A stretch of 64,000 bases of DNA from contig CAVSBW010000002.1 in NCBI GenBank assembly GCA_963726295.1, positions 496,001 to 560,000 of the forward strand. Reading direction: 5' to 3'. Below are positions 8,069 through 16,013 of the stretch, one piece after another. The notes under the pieces were generated by a model, which saw nothing but the letters and a program-made list of their open reading frames with translations, was not told where the DNA came from and made no database searches. How positions within the stretch are numbered: position 1 is the stretch's first letter; the number at the start of each line of letters is the position of its first letter. Position numbers and translations under genes: made by a program. Source of the stretch: DASSQJ01 sp963726295 (GTDB lineage: Bacteria; Actinomycetota; Actinomycetes; Actinomycetales; Dermatophilaceae).

Positions 8069-9113
8069 CGTGGCCCCGCAGCGCGGTCCCGAGCCGCTCC
8101 GCCTCCGCCACCGTGTTGTGCAGGTGGAAGGACACTCGCAGGCGCCCGGCCCGCCTGGCCGCCACGACCCGCTCGCGCTCGAGGACACCGGGCACGGCGT
8201 CGTCAGCGGTGAGGGCCCGTATCGCGCGCCCGGCCGGAGGCAGCCCGGCGGCCGCAGCGAAGGACGCCTCGGTCTCGAGGGCGTGCGCGTGGACCGCGTC
8301 GACGCCGACTGCCTCGAGGAACTCGAGGGAGGCGCGGGTACCGACCCACGCGAACCAGGCCGGCGACACGTCGAGGCGGCGGGCGTCGTCGGCGAGGCGC
8401 AGGGGCGACCCGTAGATCGACGCCCAGGGGTCGGGGCCGGCGTACCAGCCGGCGGACGCCGGGGTCAGGTTCGCGAGCAGGTCGGCACGCACGGTGAGGA
8501 ACGCAGTGCCGCGTGGGGACATCAGCCACTTGTAGCCGCCGCAGACGGTGTACCCGACACGGCCGGCGTCCACGGGGCGCCAGCCGACCGCCTGGGTGGT
8601 GTCGAGGAGCACCTCGGCGCCGTGCCGCGCGGTGGCCTCCTCGATCTCGTCCAGCGGCGCGAGGGCGCCGTCGGCCGACTGGACCAGCGACACCGCCACG
8701 AGGGACGTGGTGGCGTCGACCCGCTCGGCGAGCCCGGCCAGTGGTGCCTCGACGACACGGACCCCTCGCCCCTCGCGCGCGAGGAAGGGGAAGGTGACGC
8801 TGGTGAAGTCGCCCTCGGCCACGAGCACGGTCGACCCCTCGGGGAGGGAGGACGCCACGAGACCGACGAGGGGAGACACCTGGTGACCCACCGCGACCGA
8901 GGTGGCATCCACCCCCACGAGTCGGGCGTAGGCGGCCCGGGCGCCGGCGACGACCGGGTCGAAGTCGGCCGCCTGCACCCGACCCCGCCGCCACCCCTCG
9001 TGCACCGCGGCCACGGCGTCCGCGGTTCTGCGTGGCGGCAGGCCGATGCTGGCGGTGTTGACGTACACGCCCTCGGGCTCGAAGTGCCGCGCCCACGGCC
9101 ACGGGTCGGTCAC
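8058..9113 (-). CDS. Aminotransferase class V-fold PLP enzyme
   Basis: A 351-residue PLP-dependent enzyme of the NifS/kynureninase-like class V fold. Recognisable parts are VYVNTASIGLPPRRT, the GDFTSVTFPFL segment, LLDTTQAVGW and the PLP-lysine motif CGGYKWLMSPRG. The substrate is unknown. GTG 9113 overlaps the stop of the GlmL-like gene (GTGA, 9110-9113), so the two are translationally coupled. Pairing with a mutase-reactivase-like ATPase is unusual and may give a functional clue. Confidence 0.88.
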   Translation of the reverse strand: MTDPWPWARHFEPEGVYVNTASIGLPPRRTADAVAAVHEGWRRGRVQAADFDPVVAGARAAYARLVGVDATSVAVGHQVSPLVGLVASSLPEGSTVLVAEGDFTSVTFPFLAREGRGVRVVEAPLAGLAERVDATTSLVAVSLVQSADGALAPLDEIEEATARHGAEVLLDTTQAVGWRPVDAGRVGYTVCGGYKWLMSPRGTAFLTVRADLLANLTPASAGWYAGPDPWASIYGSPLRLADDARRLDVSPAWFAWVGTRASLEFLEAVGVDAVHAHALETEASFAAAAGLPPAGRAIRALTADDAVPGVLERERVVAARRAGRLRVSFHLHNTVAEAERLGTALRGHVSG

Positions 9114-10450
9114 GCCGACGACCCTACGACCCTGCCGCCGTCCGCGATGCGCTGGGCGAGCGCGCTGGCCGCGATGGCGTGCTCGGGTGCGAGCAGGCCG
9201 ACCGCGAACAGCAGGTACTCCCGGTCGACCACCGCCGACGAGGCGGACGGCACCCTCCAGCCACCGCCGTGGTCGGCCAGGGCCCGGCCCAGCACCCGGT
9301 CGCCGAGGTCGGCCGGTGCGTGCCGGAGCACGCCACCGGAGCCCACGAGGAGCGCGACGTCTCCGAGCGGGCGGGGCTGCTCGGACGGGGCTGCGGCCCG
9401 CCCGTGGCGGCGCAGGGCCAGCAGCACGGCAGTGGTGGCCAGGTGCTCCTCGGCCGCCCAGTCGTCGCGGGACGTGGCGAGGCGGCCGGGGTCGGCCGCC
9501 ACGGCGGCGGCGTGCTCGGCGACGCCGTCGGGCACGGGCATCCGTTCGCGCCGGGCGGCATCGACCACCCCCTCGGCGTTCCACCGCATCCCGAGGTCTG
9601 CCTCGACGGTCCGGGCGTGCCACAGCGTCCCGACGACCTCCCGGTGGATGACGGCGTCCTCGCCGCGGGGGGTGATGACCGAGTACACGTCGGTCGTCGC
9701 GCCACCGACGTCGACCACGAGCACATCCCCCGCCAGCACCTCGGCGAGCACCTCGACCCCTCCGAGCACGGCATCCGGGGTCGGGGCCCGCACGAGGTCG
9801 GCGAAGCCGCGGCCCCGGGAGAGCCGGGAGCCCCCGATGACGTGGTGGAGGAAGGCCTCGCGGATGGCGGCGCGCGCGGCATCAGTGGCCACCACCCCGA
9901 TCCGCGGCAGGACGTTGTCGGTGACGACGAGCCGGCGGCCGGTCGCCTCGAGCTCGGCCGCAGCCTCGGGAGCGGCCTGCGCGTTGCCCGCGAGCACGAT
10001 CGCGGCCCGCAGCCGAGCCCGGGCCAGCCGCCGCGCGTTGTGGAGCAGGACGTCGGCGTTGCCACCGTCGGTACCCCCGACGAGCAGGACGATGTCGGGG
10101 GTCGCCGCCCGCAGCCGGCCCACGTCCGCGCCGCTCATCGGCCCGTGGGCGATGTGCACGACCCTGGCCCCGGCGGAGAGGCCGACCCGGTGGCCGGCCT
10201 CCGCCGTCACCTGTCGTTCGTGGCCGACGACCGCCAGGCGAAGGCCCCCACCGGCACTCGAGCAGACGAGCGTGTCGTCGGGTCGGCCGACGTCGCGCAG
10301 CGCGAGGCGCACCGCGTCGACGGCGTCCATGACGTCGGTGTCGACCGTGGTCCGATGGCTCGCTGTGCCGAGGACGGCGCCGTCGCCGGCGTCCACCAGC
10401 ACGGCCTTGGTGAACGTCGACCCGACGTCGACGCACAGGACCCCGGCCAC
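9110..10450 (-). CDS. GlmL/MutL-like ATPase (PF13941-type)
   Basis: A 446-residue protein of the ASKHA/actin-like ATPase fold. The phosphate-1 motif is LCVDVGSTFTKAVLVD at the N-terminus and the phosphate-2 motif is VVDVGGATTDVYSV near residue 245; IVLLVGGTDGGN lies between. The family is named for GlmL/MutL, the accessory protein encoded with B12-dependent glutamate mutase, but neither mutase subunit (MutS/MutE) is in this window. It is therefore an orphan or serves another enzyme. GTG 10450 lies 6 nt from TAGAGT, indicating a leaderless transcript. Confidence 0.85.
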   Translation of the reverse strand: MAGVLCVDVGSTFTKAVLVDAGDGAVLGTASHRTTVDTDVMDAVDAVRLALRDVGRPDDTLVCSSAGGGLRLAVVGHERQVTAEAGHRVGLSAGARVVHIAHGPMSGADVGRLRAATPDIVLLVGGTDGGNADVLLHNARRLARARLRAAIVLAGNAQAAPEAAAELEATGRRLVVTDNVLPRIGVVATDAARAAIREAFLHHVIGGSRLSRGRGFADLVRAPTPDAVLGGVEVLAEVLAGDVLVVDVGGATTDVYSVITPRGEDAVIHREVVGTLWHARTVEADLGMRWNAEGVVDAARRERMPVPDGVAEHAAAVAADPGRLATSRDDWAAEEHLATTAVLLALRRHGRAAAPSEQPRPLGDVALLVGSGGVLRHAPADLGDRVLGRALADHGGGWRVPSASSAVVDREYLLFAVGLLAPEHAIAASALAQRIADGGRVVGSSA

Positions 10451-10456
10451 GGCCGC

Positions 10457-10462
10457 ACTCTA
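10457..10462 (-). promoter_or_regulatory. -10 of leaderless GlmL-like gene
   Basis: TAGAGT on the minus strand ends 6 nt before GTG 10450. There is no ribosome-binding site, so transcription probably starts at the start codon. Confidence 0.55.
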
Positions 10463-10509
10463 GTGAGCCGGGGCACCCGTCGTCGGGGCGGCCCCGGGCC
10501 CGACGGTCC

Positions 10510-11691
10510 TCAGGTGAGGCGGTCCAGGGCCTCGCGCAGGTCGGCGACGAGGTCCTCGACGTCCTCGATGCCCACCGACAGCCGGACGAGGTCGCCGGGC
10601 ACCTCGAGCTCGGTGCCCGCGACCGACGCGTGCGTCATGCGCCCGGGGTGCTCGATGAGCGACTCGACGCCACCGAGCGACTCCCCGAGCGTCCACAGCC
10701 GGGTCTCGGCGCAGACCTTGGTCGCCACGTCCTCGCCGCCGCGGACCCGGAACGCGACCATGCCCCCGAAGCGCCGCATCTGCCGCGCGGCCACCTCGTG
10801 CCCGGGGTGGTCGGGCAGCCCCGGGTAGTGCACCTCGGTGACGGCGGGGTGCGACCGGAGGAAGTCCACCACCACCTCGGCGTTGTCGCAGTGCCGCTCC
10901 ATCCGCACCGCGAGGGTCTTGAGCCCCCGGAGGACCAACCAGGCGTCGAAGGGTCCGGCCACCGCGCCCATCGCGTTCTGGTGGAACCCGATCCGCTCGG
11001 TCACGCTCTCGCCGTCGCGCGTTGTGGCGCCCGGGGCGACGACGACGGCACCGCCGACGACGTCACTGTGGCCACCGGCGTACTTCGTCGTGGAGTGCAC
11101 GACCACGTCGGCACCGAGGGCGATCGGGCTCTGCAGGTAGGGCGAGGCGAAGGTGTTGTCGACGACGAGGAGAGCCCCCGCCTCGTGGGTCACCTCGGCC
11201 ACGGCGGCGATGTCGGTGATGCCGAGCAGCGGGTTGGTGGGGGTCTCCACCCAGACGAGTCGGGTCTCCGGCCGGATGGCTGCCCGAACCGCGTCGAGGT
11301 CGGAGCCGTCGGCCACCGAGTGCGGGACCCCCCAGGGCTCGACGACCCGGGCGAAGAGCCGGTAGGTGCCGCCGTAGGCGTCGGACGGGACGACGACGTG
11401 GTCCCCCGGCCGGAGAAGGGCGCGCAGCACGGCATCCTCACCAGCGAGCCCGCTCGCGAAGGCGAAGCCCCGCTCGCCCCCCTCCAGCGCGGCGACGCAC
11501 TCCTCCAGCGCAGTGCGGGTCGGGTTGCCGGAGCGCGAGTACTCGTAGCCGCCGCGCAGGCCACCGATGCCGTCCTGCTTGTACGTGCTCACCTGGTGGA
11601 TGGGGGGAACCACCGCGCCGGTCGTGGGGTCGGGCTCCTGGCCGGCGTGGATGGCGCGCGAGGAGAAGCCGAGCTCGTCGTGGGGGGTCAT
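10510..11691 (-). CDS. metB: Cystathionine gamma-synthase/lyase
   Basis: A 393-residue PLP enzyme of the Cys/Met metabolism family. It joins an activated homoserine to cysteine (or runs the gamma-lyase reaction) in transsulfuration. Seen: TRAIHAGQEPDPTTGAVVPP-like N-terminus, SRSGNPTRTALE, VVDNTFASPYLQSP, the PLP-lysine motif VVHSTTKYAGGHSDVVGG, and C-terminal GGVESLIEHPGRMTHAS. The order relative to cbs and greA matches M. tuberculosis metB (Rv1079). Synthase and lyase cannot be separated from sequence alone. ATG 11691 is 7 nt from TACCCT (11699-11704, minus), so the mRNA is probably leaderless. Confidence 0.93.
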   Translation of the reverse strand: MTPHDELGFSSRAIHAGQEPDPTTGAVVPPIHQVSTYKQDGIGGLRGGYEYSRSGNPTRTALEECVAALEGGERGFAFASGLAGEDAVLRALLRPGDHVVVPSDAYGGTYRLFARVVEPWGVPHSVADGSDLDAVRAAIRPETRLVWVETPTNPLLGITDIAAVAEVTHEAGALLVVDNTFASPYLQSPIALGADVVVHSTTKYAGGHSDVVGGAVVVAPGATTRDGESVTERIGFHQNAMGAVAGPFDAWLVLRGLKTLAVRMERHCDNAEVVVDFLRSHPAVTEVHYPGLPDHPGHEVAARQMRRFGGMVAFRVRGGEDVATKVCAETRLWTLGESLGGVESLIEHPGRMTHASVAGTELEVPGDLVRLSVGIEDVEDLVADLREALDRLT

Positions 11692-11698
11692 GCCACCG

Positions 11699-11704
11699 AG
11701 GGTA
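11699..11704 (-). promoter_or_regulatory. -10 of leaderless metB
   Basis: TACCCT on the minus strand ends 7 nt before ATG 11691. This placement leaves no room for a riboswitch in a metB leader from this promoter. Confidence 0.55.
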
Positions 11705-11754
11705 GGTGCTGCCCCGACGAGGCCCGAAACCGAGGCCGCCCGGCGCCGGAAAGG

Positions 11755-11807
11755 CTGTGGGCGGGGGTCGAGGTGATCCCCTGCATCACCTCGACCGCCG
11801 CCCACAG
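11755..11807. repeat. 53-bp near-perfect inverted repeat between metB and msrA
   Basis: A 23-nt left arm (11755-11777) pairs with 11785-11807 with a single mismatch, leaving the 7-nt loop CCCCTGC. The inner core reads GTCGAGGTGAT / ATCACCTCGAC. It lies upstream of both predicted promoters of the divergent genes, so neither primary transcript includes it. It may be a regulator site, a cruciform or the terminator of an unseen small RNA. Confidence 0.85.
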
Positions 11808-11886
11808 ACCGACAGCGAGGGCCTGGGCACTCCGTCGGCGTCCCGGGGCCGTTACTCCCCGGTACAGGGACAGGTAAGCACGGACC

Positions 11887-11916
11887 TTGACCCGAGTGTG
11901 GGATTTCCTTTACCTC
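11887..11916 (+). promoter_or_regulatory. msrA promoter, leaderless
   Basis: TTGACC (11887-11892) and TACCTC (11911-11916) are separated by 18 nt. The -10 ends 7 nt before ATG 11924. The -10 match is imperfect. Confidence 0.45.
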
Positions 11917-11923
11917 CTCTTTA

Positions 11924-12697
11924 ATGTCTGGCCGTTCGGAGGAACCGGCAACGGCTGTTGGTGCGGGGATGACGACCGCGCCTCGGGACGTTGACCCCAA
12001 CATGCTCTTCGGATCCCGCGCCAGGACGACCCTGCCCACCCGCGACGAGGCCCTTCCGGGCCGCGAGCACCGCCCCTACCCGGTGCCGGTCACGCACGAG
12101 GTGCTCGACACACCGCTCGAGGGGCCGTGGCCCGACGGCACCGAGGTGCTCTACGTCGCGATGGGCTGCTTCTGGGGCGTCGAGCGGATCTTTTGGAAGC
12201 TCCCGGGGGTCGTCACGACGGCGGCCGGCTACATGGGCGGATTCACCCCCAACCCCACGTATGAGGAGACTTGCACCGGCCGCACCGGGCACGCCGAGAC
12301 GGTGCTCGTCGCGTACGACCCCAGCCGGACCAGCCCCGAGCTGCTGCTCAAGGCGTTCTGGGAAAACCACGACCCGACCCAGAGCAACCGGCAGGGCAAC
12401 GACATCGGCACGGCGTACCGGTCGGCGATCTTCACGACCACTGCGGGGCAGGCCGCCGCCGCGCAGGCCACGCGTGACGCCTTCCAGCGGGTGCTCACGG
12501 AGGCGGGCGCCGGCGCCATCACCACCACGGTCGCGTCGGCCGACGCCGCCGGGCCCTTCTACTACGCCGAGGACTACCACCAGCAGTACCTGCACAAGAA
12601 CCCGAACGGGTACTGCAACCACGGCCCCAACGGGCTGACCTGCCCAGTGGGCGTGGCCAACCTGCCCGCGCAGACCGAGGTCCGGCCACCGGCCTGA
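11924..12697 (+). CDS. msrA: Peptide-methionine (S)-S-oxide reductase MsrA
   Basis: Up to 257 residues. The enzyme reduces methionine-S-sulfoxide in proteins and free methionine. The catalytic motif MGCFWGVERIF places the reactive Cys at about residue 82; GYMGGFTPNPTYEETCTGRTGHAE and FWENHDPTQSNRQGNDIGTAYRS follow. C-terminal resolving Cys candidates lie in NGYCNHGPNGLTCPVG. ATG 11924 is supported by a promoter that would start transcription at the ATG; ATG 11969 is an alternative that would shorten the N-terminal extension. It diverges from metB, making a methionine-themed pair. Confidence 0.94.
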   Translation: MSGRSEEPATAVGAGMTTAPRDVDPNMLFGSRARTTLPTRDEALPGREHRPYPVPVTHEVLDTPLEGPWPDGTEVLYVAMGCFWGVERIFWKLPGVVTTAAGYMGGFTPNPTYEETCTGRTGHAETVLVAYDPSRTSPELLLKAFWENHDPTQSNRQGNDIGTAYRSAIFTTTAGQAAAAQATRDAFQRVLTEAGAGAITTTVASADAAGPFYYAEDYHQQYLHKNPNGYCNHGPNGLTCPVGVANLPAQTEVRPPA

Positions 12698-12790
12698 GCC
12701 GCGGCGGGTCGGCGGCCAAGGTGGTCCGGGTGGTCACGGCTGACGGGGGGCGCCGCGACGACCCGCGTGCCGTGTCACCCCTGCCCGCGC

Positions 12791-13162
12791 TCACTCGAGG
12801 AGCACACGCATCAGCCACGAGAAGGCGTAGATGACGAGGAGGCCGGCCGTCAGCACCACGAGCAGGTAGGCGGGGACCGCAGCGCGGTCATCACCGCCGG
12901 AGCGGGCCCGACCGTGGAGGCGCCGGGCGAGCGCGGTCACGATCGCGAGGGGCAGCACACCGCAGGTCAGCGCGACGCCACCCACCCACCAGGGCGGCAG
13001 CCCCGCACCGTCGTAGCCGAGGGCCGCGACCACCGCCTCACCGCCGACGAACCCGACGACGGCGGCGGGTAGGGCCGAGGCGACGCACCACCACGCCCCG
13101 CGGACGTCCCGTCCGGTCGACCCGCGCCGTTGACGTGGGCGGAGATCACTCAGGTCGCTCAT
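12791..13162 (-). CDS. Small three-helix membrane protein, unknown
   Basis: A 123-residue protein (MSDLSDLRPRQRRG...) with three probable transmembrane helices (about 25-50, 58-82 and 98-121). A basic N-terminus and RRLHGRARSGGDDRA lie between them. ATG 13162 has a strong AGGAGGT site upstream. I do not recognise the family. It is convergent with msrA and follows fadH on the same strand; a 6-bp GGAGCC/GGCTCC hairpin at 13188-13207 may end the fadH transcript, suggesting separate expression. Confidence 0.75.
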   Translation of the reverse strand: MSDLSDLRPRQRRGSTGRDVRGAWWCVASALPAAVVGFVGGEAVVAALGYDGAGLPPWWVGGVALTCGVLPLAIVTALARRLHGRARSGGDDRAAVPAYLLVVLTAGLLVIYAFSWLMRVLLE

Positions 13163-13287
13163 CGCGCACCTCCTCGATGGAGGCCTCGGAGCCACCGAGT
13201 CGGCTCCGGCTCAATCATCCCGCGCGGGCCGGCCGCGACCCGGCGCCGGTGACCTGAGCGACACCCACCAACACTGCCCCCGTGATC

Positions 13288-15315
13288 TCAGATGCGAGCC
13301 GCCACCTCGGTGCCCTGGCGGATGGCTCGCTTGGCGTCGACCTCCTGGGCGACGTCGGCCCCACCGATGACGTGGACCCGGATGCCGTGCGCCTCGAGCG
13401 GCTCCGCAAGGCCGCGCATCGACTCCTGGCCGGCACAGATGACGACGGTGTCGACGGCGATGGTCCGCTTCTCGGCGCCGCCCTCGCCCAGGGAGACGTG
13501 CAGCCCGTCGTCGTCGATGCGCTCGTAGGCCGCGACACCGGTGACCTGCTCCACGCCCTTGGCCCGCAGGTTGGCGCGGTGCACCCATCCGGTGGTCTTC
13601 CCGAGGCCCTTGCCGATGGCAGTGCTCTTGCGCTGTAGGAGGACCACCTCGCGCGGGCTGGGCTCCGGCGCGGGTGGGACGACCCCGCCACGGGTCTCAC
13701 CCGGGTCGCCGACCCCCCACTCGGCCCGCCAGGCGTCGCGGTCGAGGGCGGGCGAGGCCCCGGTGGTGAGGAACTCACAGACGTCGACGCCGATTCCCCC
13801 GGCCCCGACGACCGCGACCCGGCGGCCGGCGGTGCGCTCGCCGCGGACCAGCTGGTCGTAGGTGACGACGCTCGGGTGCTCGATGCCGGGGATGTCGGGC
13901 AGGCGGGGCGTGACGCCGGTGGCGACGACGACGTCGTCGAAGTTCGCGGCCGCGAGCTCGTCGGCCTCAGCCCGGCTCGACAGGTGCACCTTGACGCCGG
14001 TGAGGTCGAGCTGGCGGGTGAAGTAGCGGATGGTCTCGGCGAACTCCTCCTTGCCGGGGATCCGCATCGCGATGTCGAACTGGCCCCCGACGTGGTCCCG
14101 CGCCTCGAACAGCTCGACCTCATGACCGCGGCCGGCGAGGGTGGTGGCGGCAGCCATCCCGGCCGGGCCCGCGCCCACCACGGCCACGCGGCGACGGTGC
14201 GGCGTCGGCTCGATGACCAGCTCGGTCTCGTGCGCGGCACGGGGGTTCACCAGGCAGGTGGCCCGCTGCTTGCGGAAGGTGTGGTCGAGGCATGCCTGGT
14301 TGCAGGCGATGCACGTGTTGATCTCGTCGGCCCGGCCCTGCTCGGCCTTGAGGACGAACTCGGGGTCGGCGAGGAAGGGTCGCGCCAGCGAGACCAGGTC
14401 GGCGCCGCTCGCCAGCACCTCCTCGGCCACCTCGGGGGTGTTGATCCGGTTGGTGGCGCACACCGGGATCTTGACGTGCTCCTTGAGGCGTGCCGCGTAG
14501 TCGGTGAACGCGGCGCGGGGCACCGAGGTGACGATGGTGGGGACGCGGGCCTCGTGCCATCCGATGCCGAGGTTGAGGATGCTGGCCCCGTTGGCCGCGA
14601 CGTCCCGGGCGAGACGGGTGACCTCGTCCCACGTCTGGCCGTCCTCGACGAGGTCGAGCACCGAGATGCGGTAGACGATGACGAAGTCGGGTCCCACCGC
14701 CTCGCGGACCGCCCGGACCACCTCGATGGCGAAGCGGCGTCGGTTCTCCGGGGTGCCGCCCCAGCGGTCGGTGCGCTGGTTGGTGCGCGGTGCGAGGAAC
14801 TGGTTGACGAGGTACCCCTCGGAGCCCATCACCTCGACGCCGTCGTAGCCGGCCTCCTGAGCGAGCGCGGCGGCGCGGGCGAAGGCGCGGATCTGGCGGC
14901 GGATCCCGCGGTCGCTGAGCGCCTTGGGCCGGAAGCGGCTGATCGGGCTCTTTATCGCCGACGGGGCGACGCACCAGGGGGTGTAGGCGTACCGACCGGC
15001 GTGCAGCAGCTGGAGCGCCACGAGGCCACCGGCCTCGTGCACTGCCCCGGTGACGCGGCGGTGCCGAGTCACCTCGCGGCCGGTGGTGAGCTTGGACGCG
15101 CCCGGGTACAGGGTCCCCTCGACGTTCGGTGCGAAGCCACCGGTGACGATGAGGCCGGCGCCGCCCCGGGCCCGTTCGGCGAGGTACGCGGCGAGCCGCT
15201 GGAAGTCCGTGGCCCGGTCCTCGAGACCGGTGTGCATCGAGCCCATGATGACCCGGTTGGGAAGCGTGACGTGCCCGAGGTCGAGCGGCTCCAGCAGGCG
15301 GGGGTACTCGCTCAT
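13288..15315 (-). CDS. fadH: NADPH-dependent 2,4-dienoyl-CoA reductase
   Basis: A 675-residue iron-sulfur flavoenzyme of the old-yellow-enzyme family, reducing 2,4-dienoyl-CoA intermediates in unsaturated fatty acid oxidation. Domains: N-terminal FMN TIM barrel (about 1-340, VTLPNRVIMGSMHTGLED at the start), the 4Fe-4S cysteine cluster CIACNQACLDHTF...CLVNP (about 345-370), and an FAD/NAD(P) region with VAVVGAGPAGMAAATTL (about 385) and VAVVGAGGIGVDVCEFL. ATG 15315 has AGAGG eight bases upstream. Length matches FadH. It fits with the thiolase at 20541. Confidence 0.94.
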   Translation of the reverse strand: MSEYPRLLEPLDLGHVTLPNRVIMGSMHTGLEDRATDFQRLAAYLAERARGGAGLIVTGGFAPNVEGTLYPGASKLTTGREVTRHRRVTGAVHEAGGLVALQLLHAGRYAYTPWCVAPSAIKSPISRFRPKALSDRGIRRQIRAFARAAALAQEAGYDGVEVMGSEGYLVNQFLAPRTNQRTDRWGGTPENRRRFAIEVVRAVREAVGPDFVIVYRISVLDLVEDGQTWDEVTRLARDVAANGASILNLGIGWHEARVPTIVTSVPRAAFTDYAARLKEHVKIPVCATNRINTPEVAEEVLASGADLVSLARPFLADPEFVLKAEQGRADEINTCIACNQACLDHTFRKQRATCLVNPRAAHETELVIEPTPHRRRVAVVGAGPAGMAAATTLAGRGHEVELFEARDHVGGQFDIAMRIPGKEEFAETIRYFTRQLDLTGVKVHLSSRAEADELAAANFDDVVVATGVTPRLPDIPGIEHPSVVTYDQLVRGERTAGRRVAVVGAGGIGVDVCEFLTTGASPALDRDAWRAEWGVGDPGETRGGVVPPAPEPSPREVVLLQRKSTAIGKGLGKTTGWVHRANLRAKGVEQVTGVAAYERIDDDGLHVSLGEGGAEKRTIAVDTVVICAGQESMRGLAEPLEAHGIRVHVIGGADVAQEVDAKRAIRQGTEVAARI

Positions 15316-15369
15316 CGGGCCTCTTCCGGTCGGGGACGGGCACCGCGTCGTGGGCGGGTCCGGGGCTGC

Positions 15370-15867
15370 TCAGCCGTCGTGCCGGTCGGGACGACGACGG
15401 CGGCGCCACCAAGGGCGCCGGGTTCGAGCCTCTCCCGAGGTTACCCGTGGGTCAACCTCGGGAGGCTGTGAGTCTGCTCGCAGCCCCCGCCAGCGCTCCA
15501 CCAGGGCGTCCACGTCGACCGTCGGCGCCAGCAGCTGCGGCATCCTCGGGTCGGGCGGGCGCAGCCGGTCGCGGCGCACCCGGAGGTTGTAGTCCTCGAG
15601 CACGGCCCGGACCGACTCCTCGGACGCGAGCTCGACGAGGGACTCCGGGAAGGTCGCAGCCTCCTTCCGCAGCGCCACGGCCGGAGGAAGGGCGCCGGTG
15701 AAGTCGAGCTGCTCGCGCTCGGCGAGCTGCCGCACCCACCACATCGGGTCGTCGGTGTTGCGCAGCTCCAGGGGCCGGCCGGCACCGGGCAGGTCGTCGA
15801 ACTCGCCCCGCTCCTGCGCCTCCCGGATCACCCGCTCCACGGGCGACTCGTACCGCGGTCGCTCCAT
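15370..15867 (-). CDS. DUF1992 (DnaJ-homologue C28-like) protein
   Basis: A 165-residue protein starting MERPRYESPVERVIREAQ. The DUF1992 signature ERGEFDDLPGAGRPLEL...WWVRQLAEREQ covers residues 8-60, followed by a helical region and a basic tail (RRPWWRRRRRPDRHDG). The domain occurs in bacteria and in human DNAJC28; its function is unknown. It lies 54 bp downstream of fadH's start on the same strand and is followed upstream by the repeat at 15896-15967. Confidence 0.85.
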   Translation of the reverse strand: MERPRYESPVERVIREAQERGEFDDLPGAGRPLELRNTDDPMWWVRQLAEREQLDFTGALPPAVALRKEAATFPESLVELASEESVRAVLEDYNLRVRRDRLRPPDPRMPQLLAPTVDVDALVERWRGLRADSQPPEVDPRVTSGEARTRRPWWRRRRRPDRHDG

Positions 15868-15895
15868 GCCCCCATCCTGCCCCGCCTCCCCCACT

Positions 15896-15967
15896 CGCGG
15901 AGTCAGGAGGATCCCGTCGACTCCGGATGCAGTTGCCCTGAGCCGGCGAAGTCCTCCTGACTCCGCG
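15896..15967. repeat. Intergenic palindromic repeat, copy 1
   Basis: The arms CGCGGAGTCAGGAGGA (15896-15911) and TCCTCCTGACTCCGCG (15952-15967) form a perfect 16-bp inverted repeat spanning 72 bp. A related element with the same GCGGAGTCAGGA arm is at 43600-43673. It sits between the cbs stop and the DUF1992 start. Confidence 0.85.
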
Positions 15968-16013
15968 GGATGTGGGGCGGACCCTGCGTTCGGGAGGTCG
16001 CTCCGGTCACGTC

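Noticed and set aside
11692..11923. SAM-type riboswitch upstream of metB
   Set aside because: The predicted metB start site lies at its ATG, leaving no leader, and no SAM-I/IV core sequence was found.
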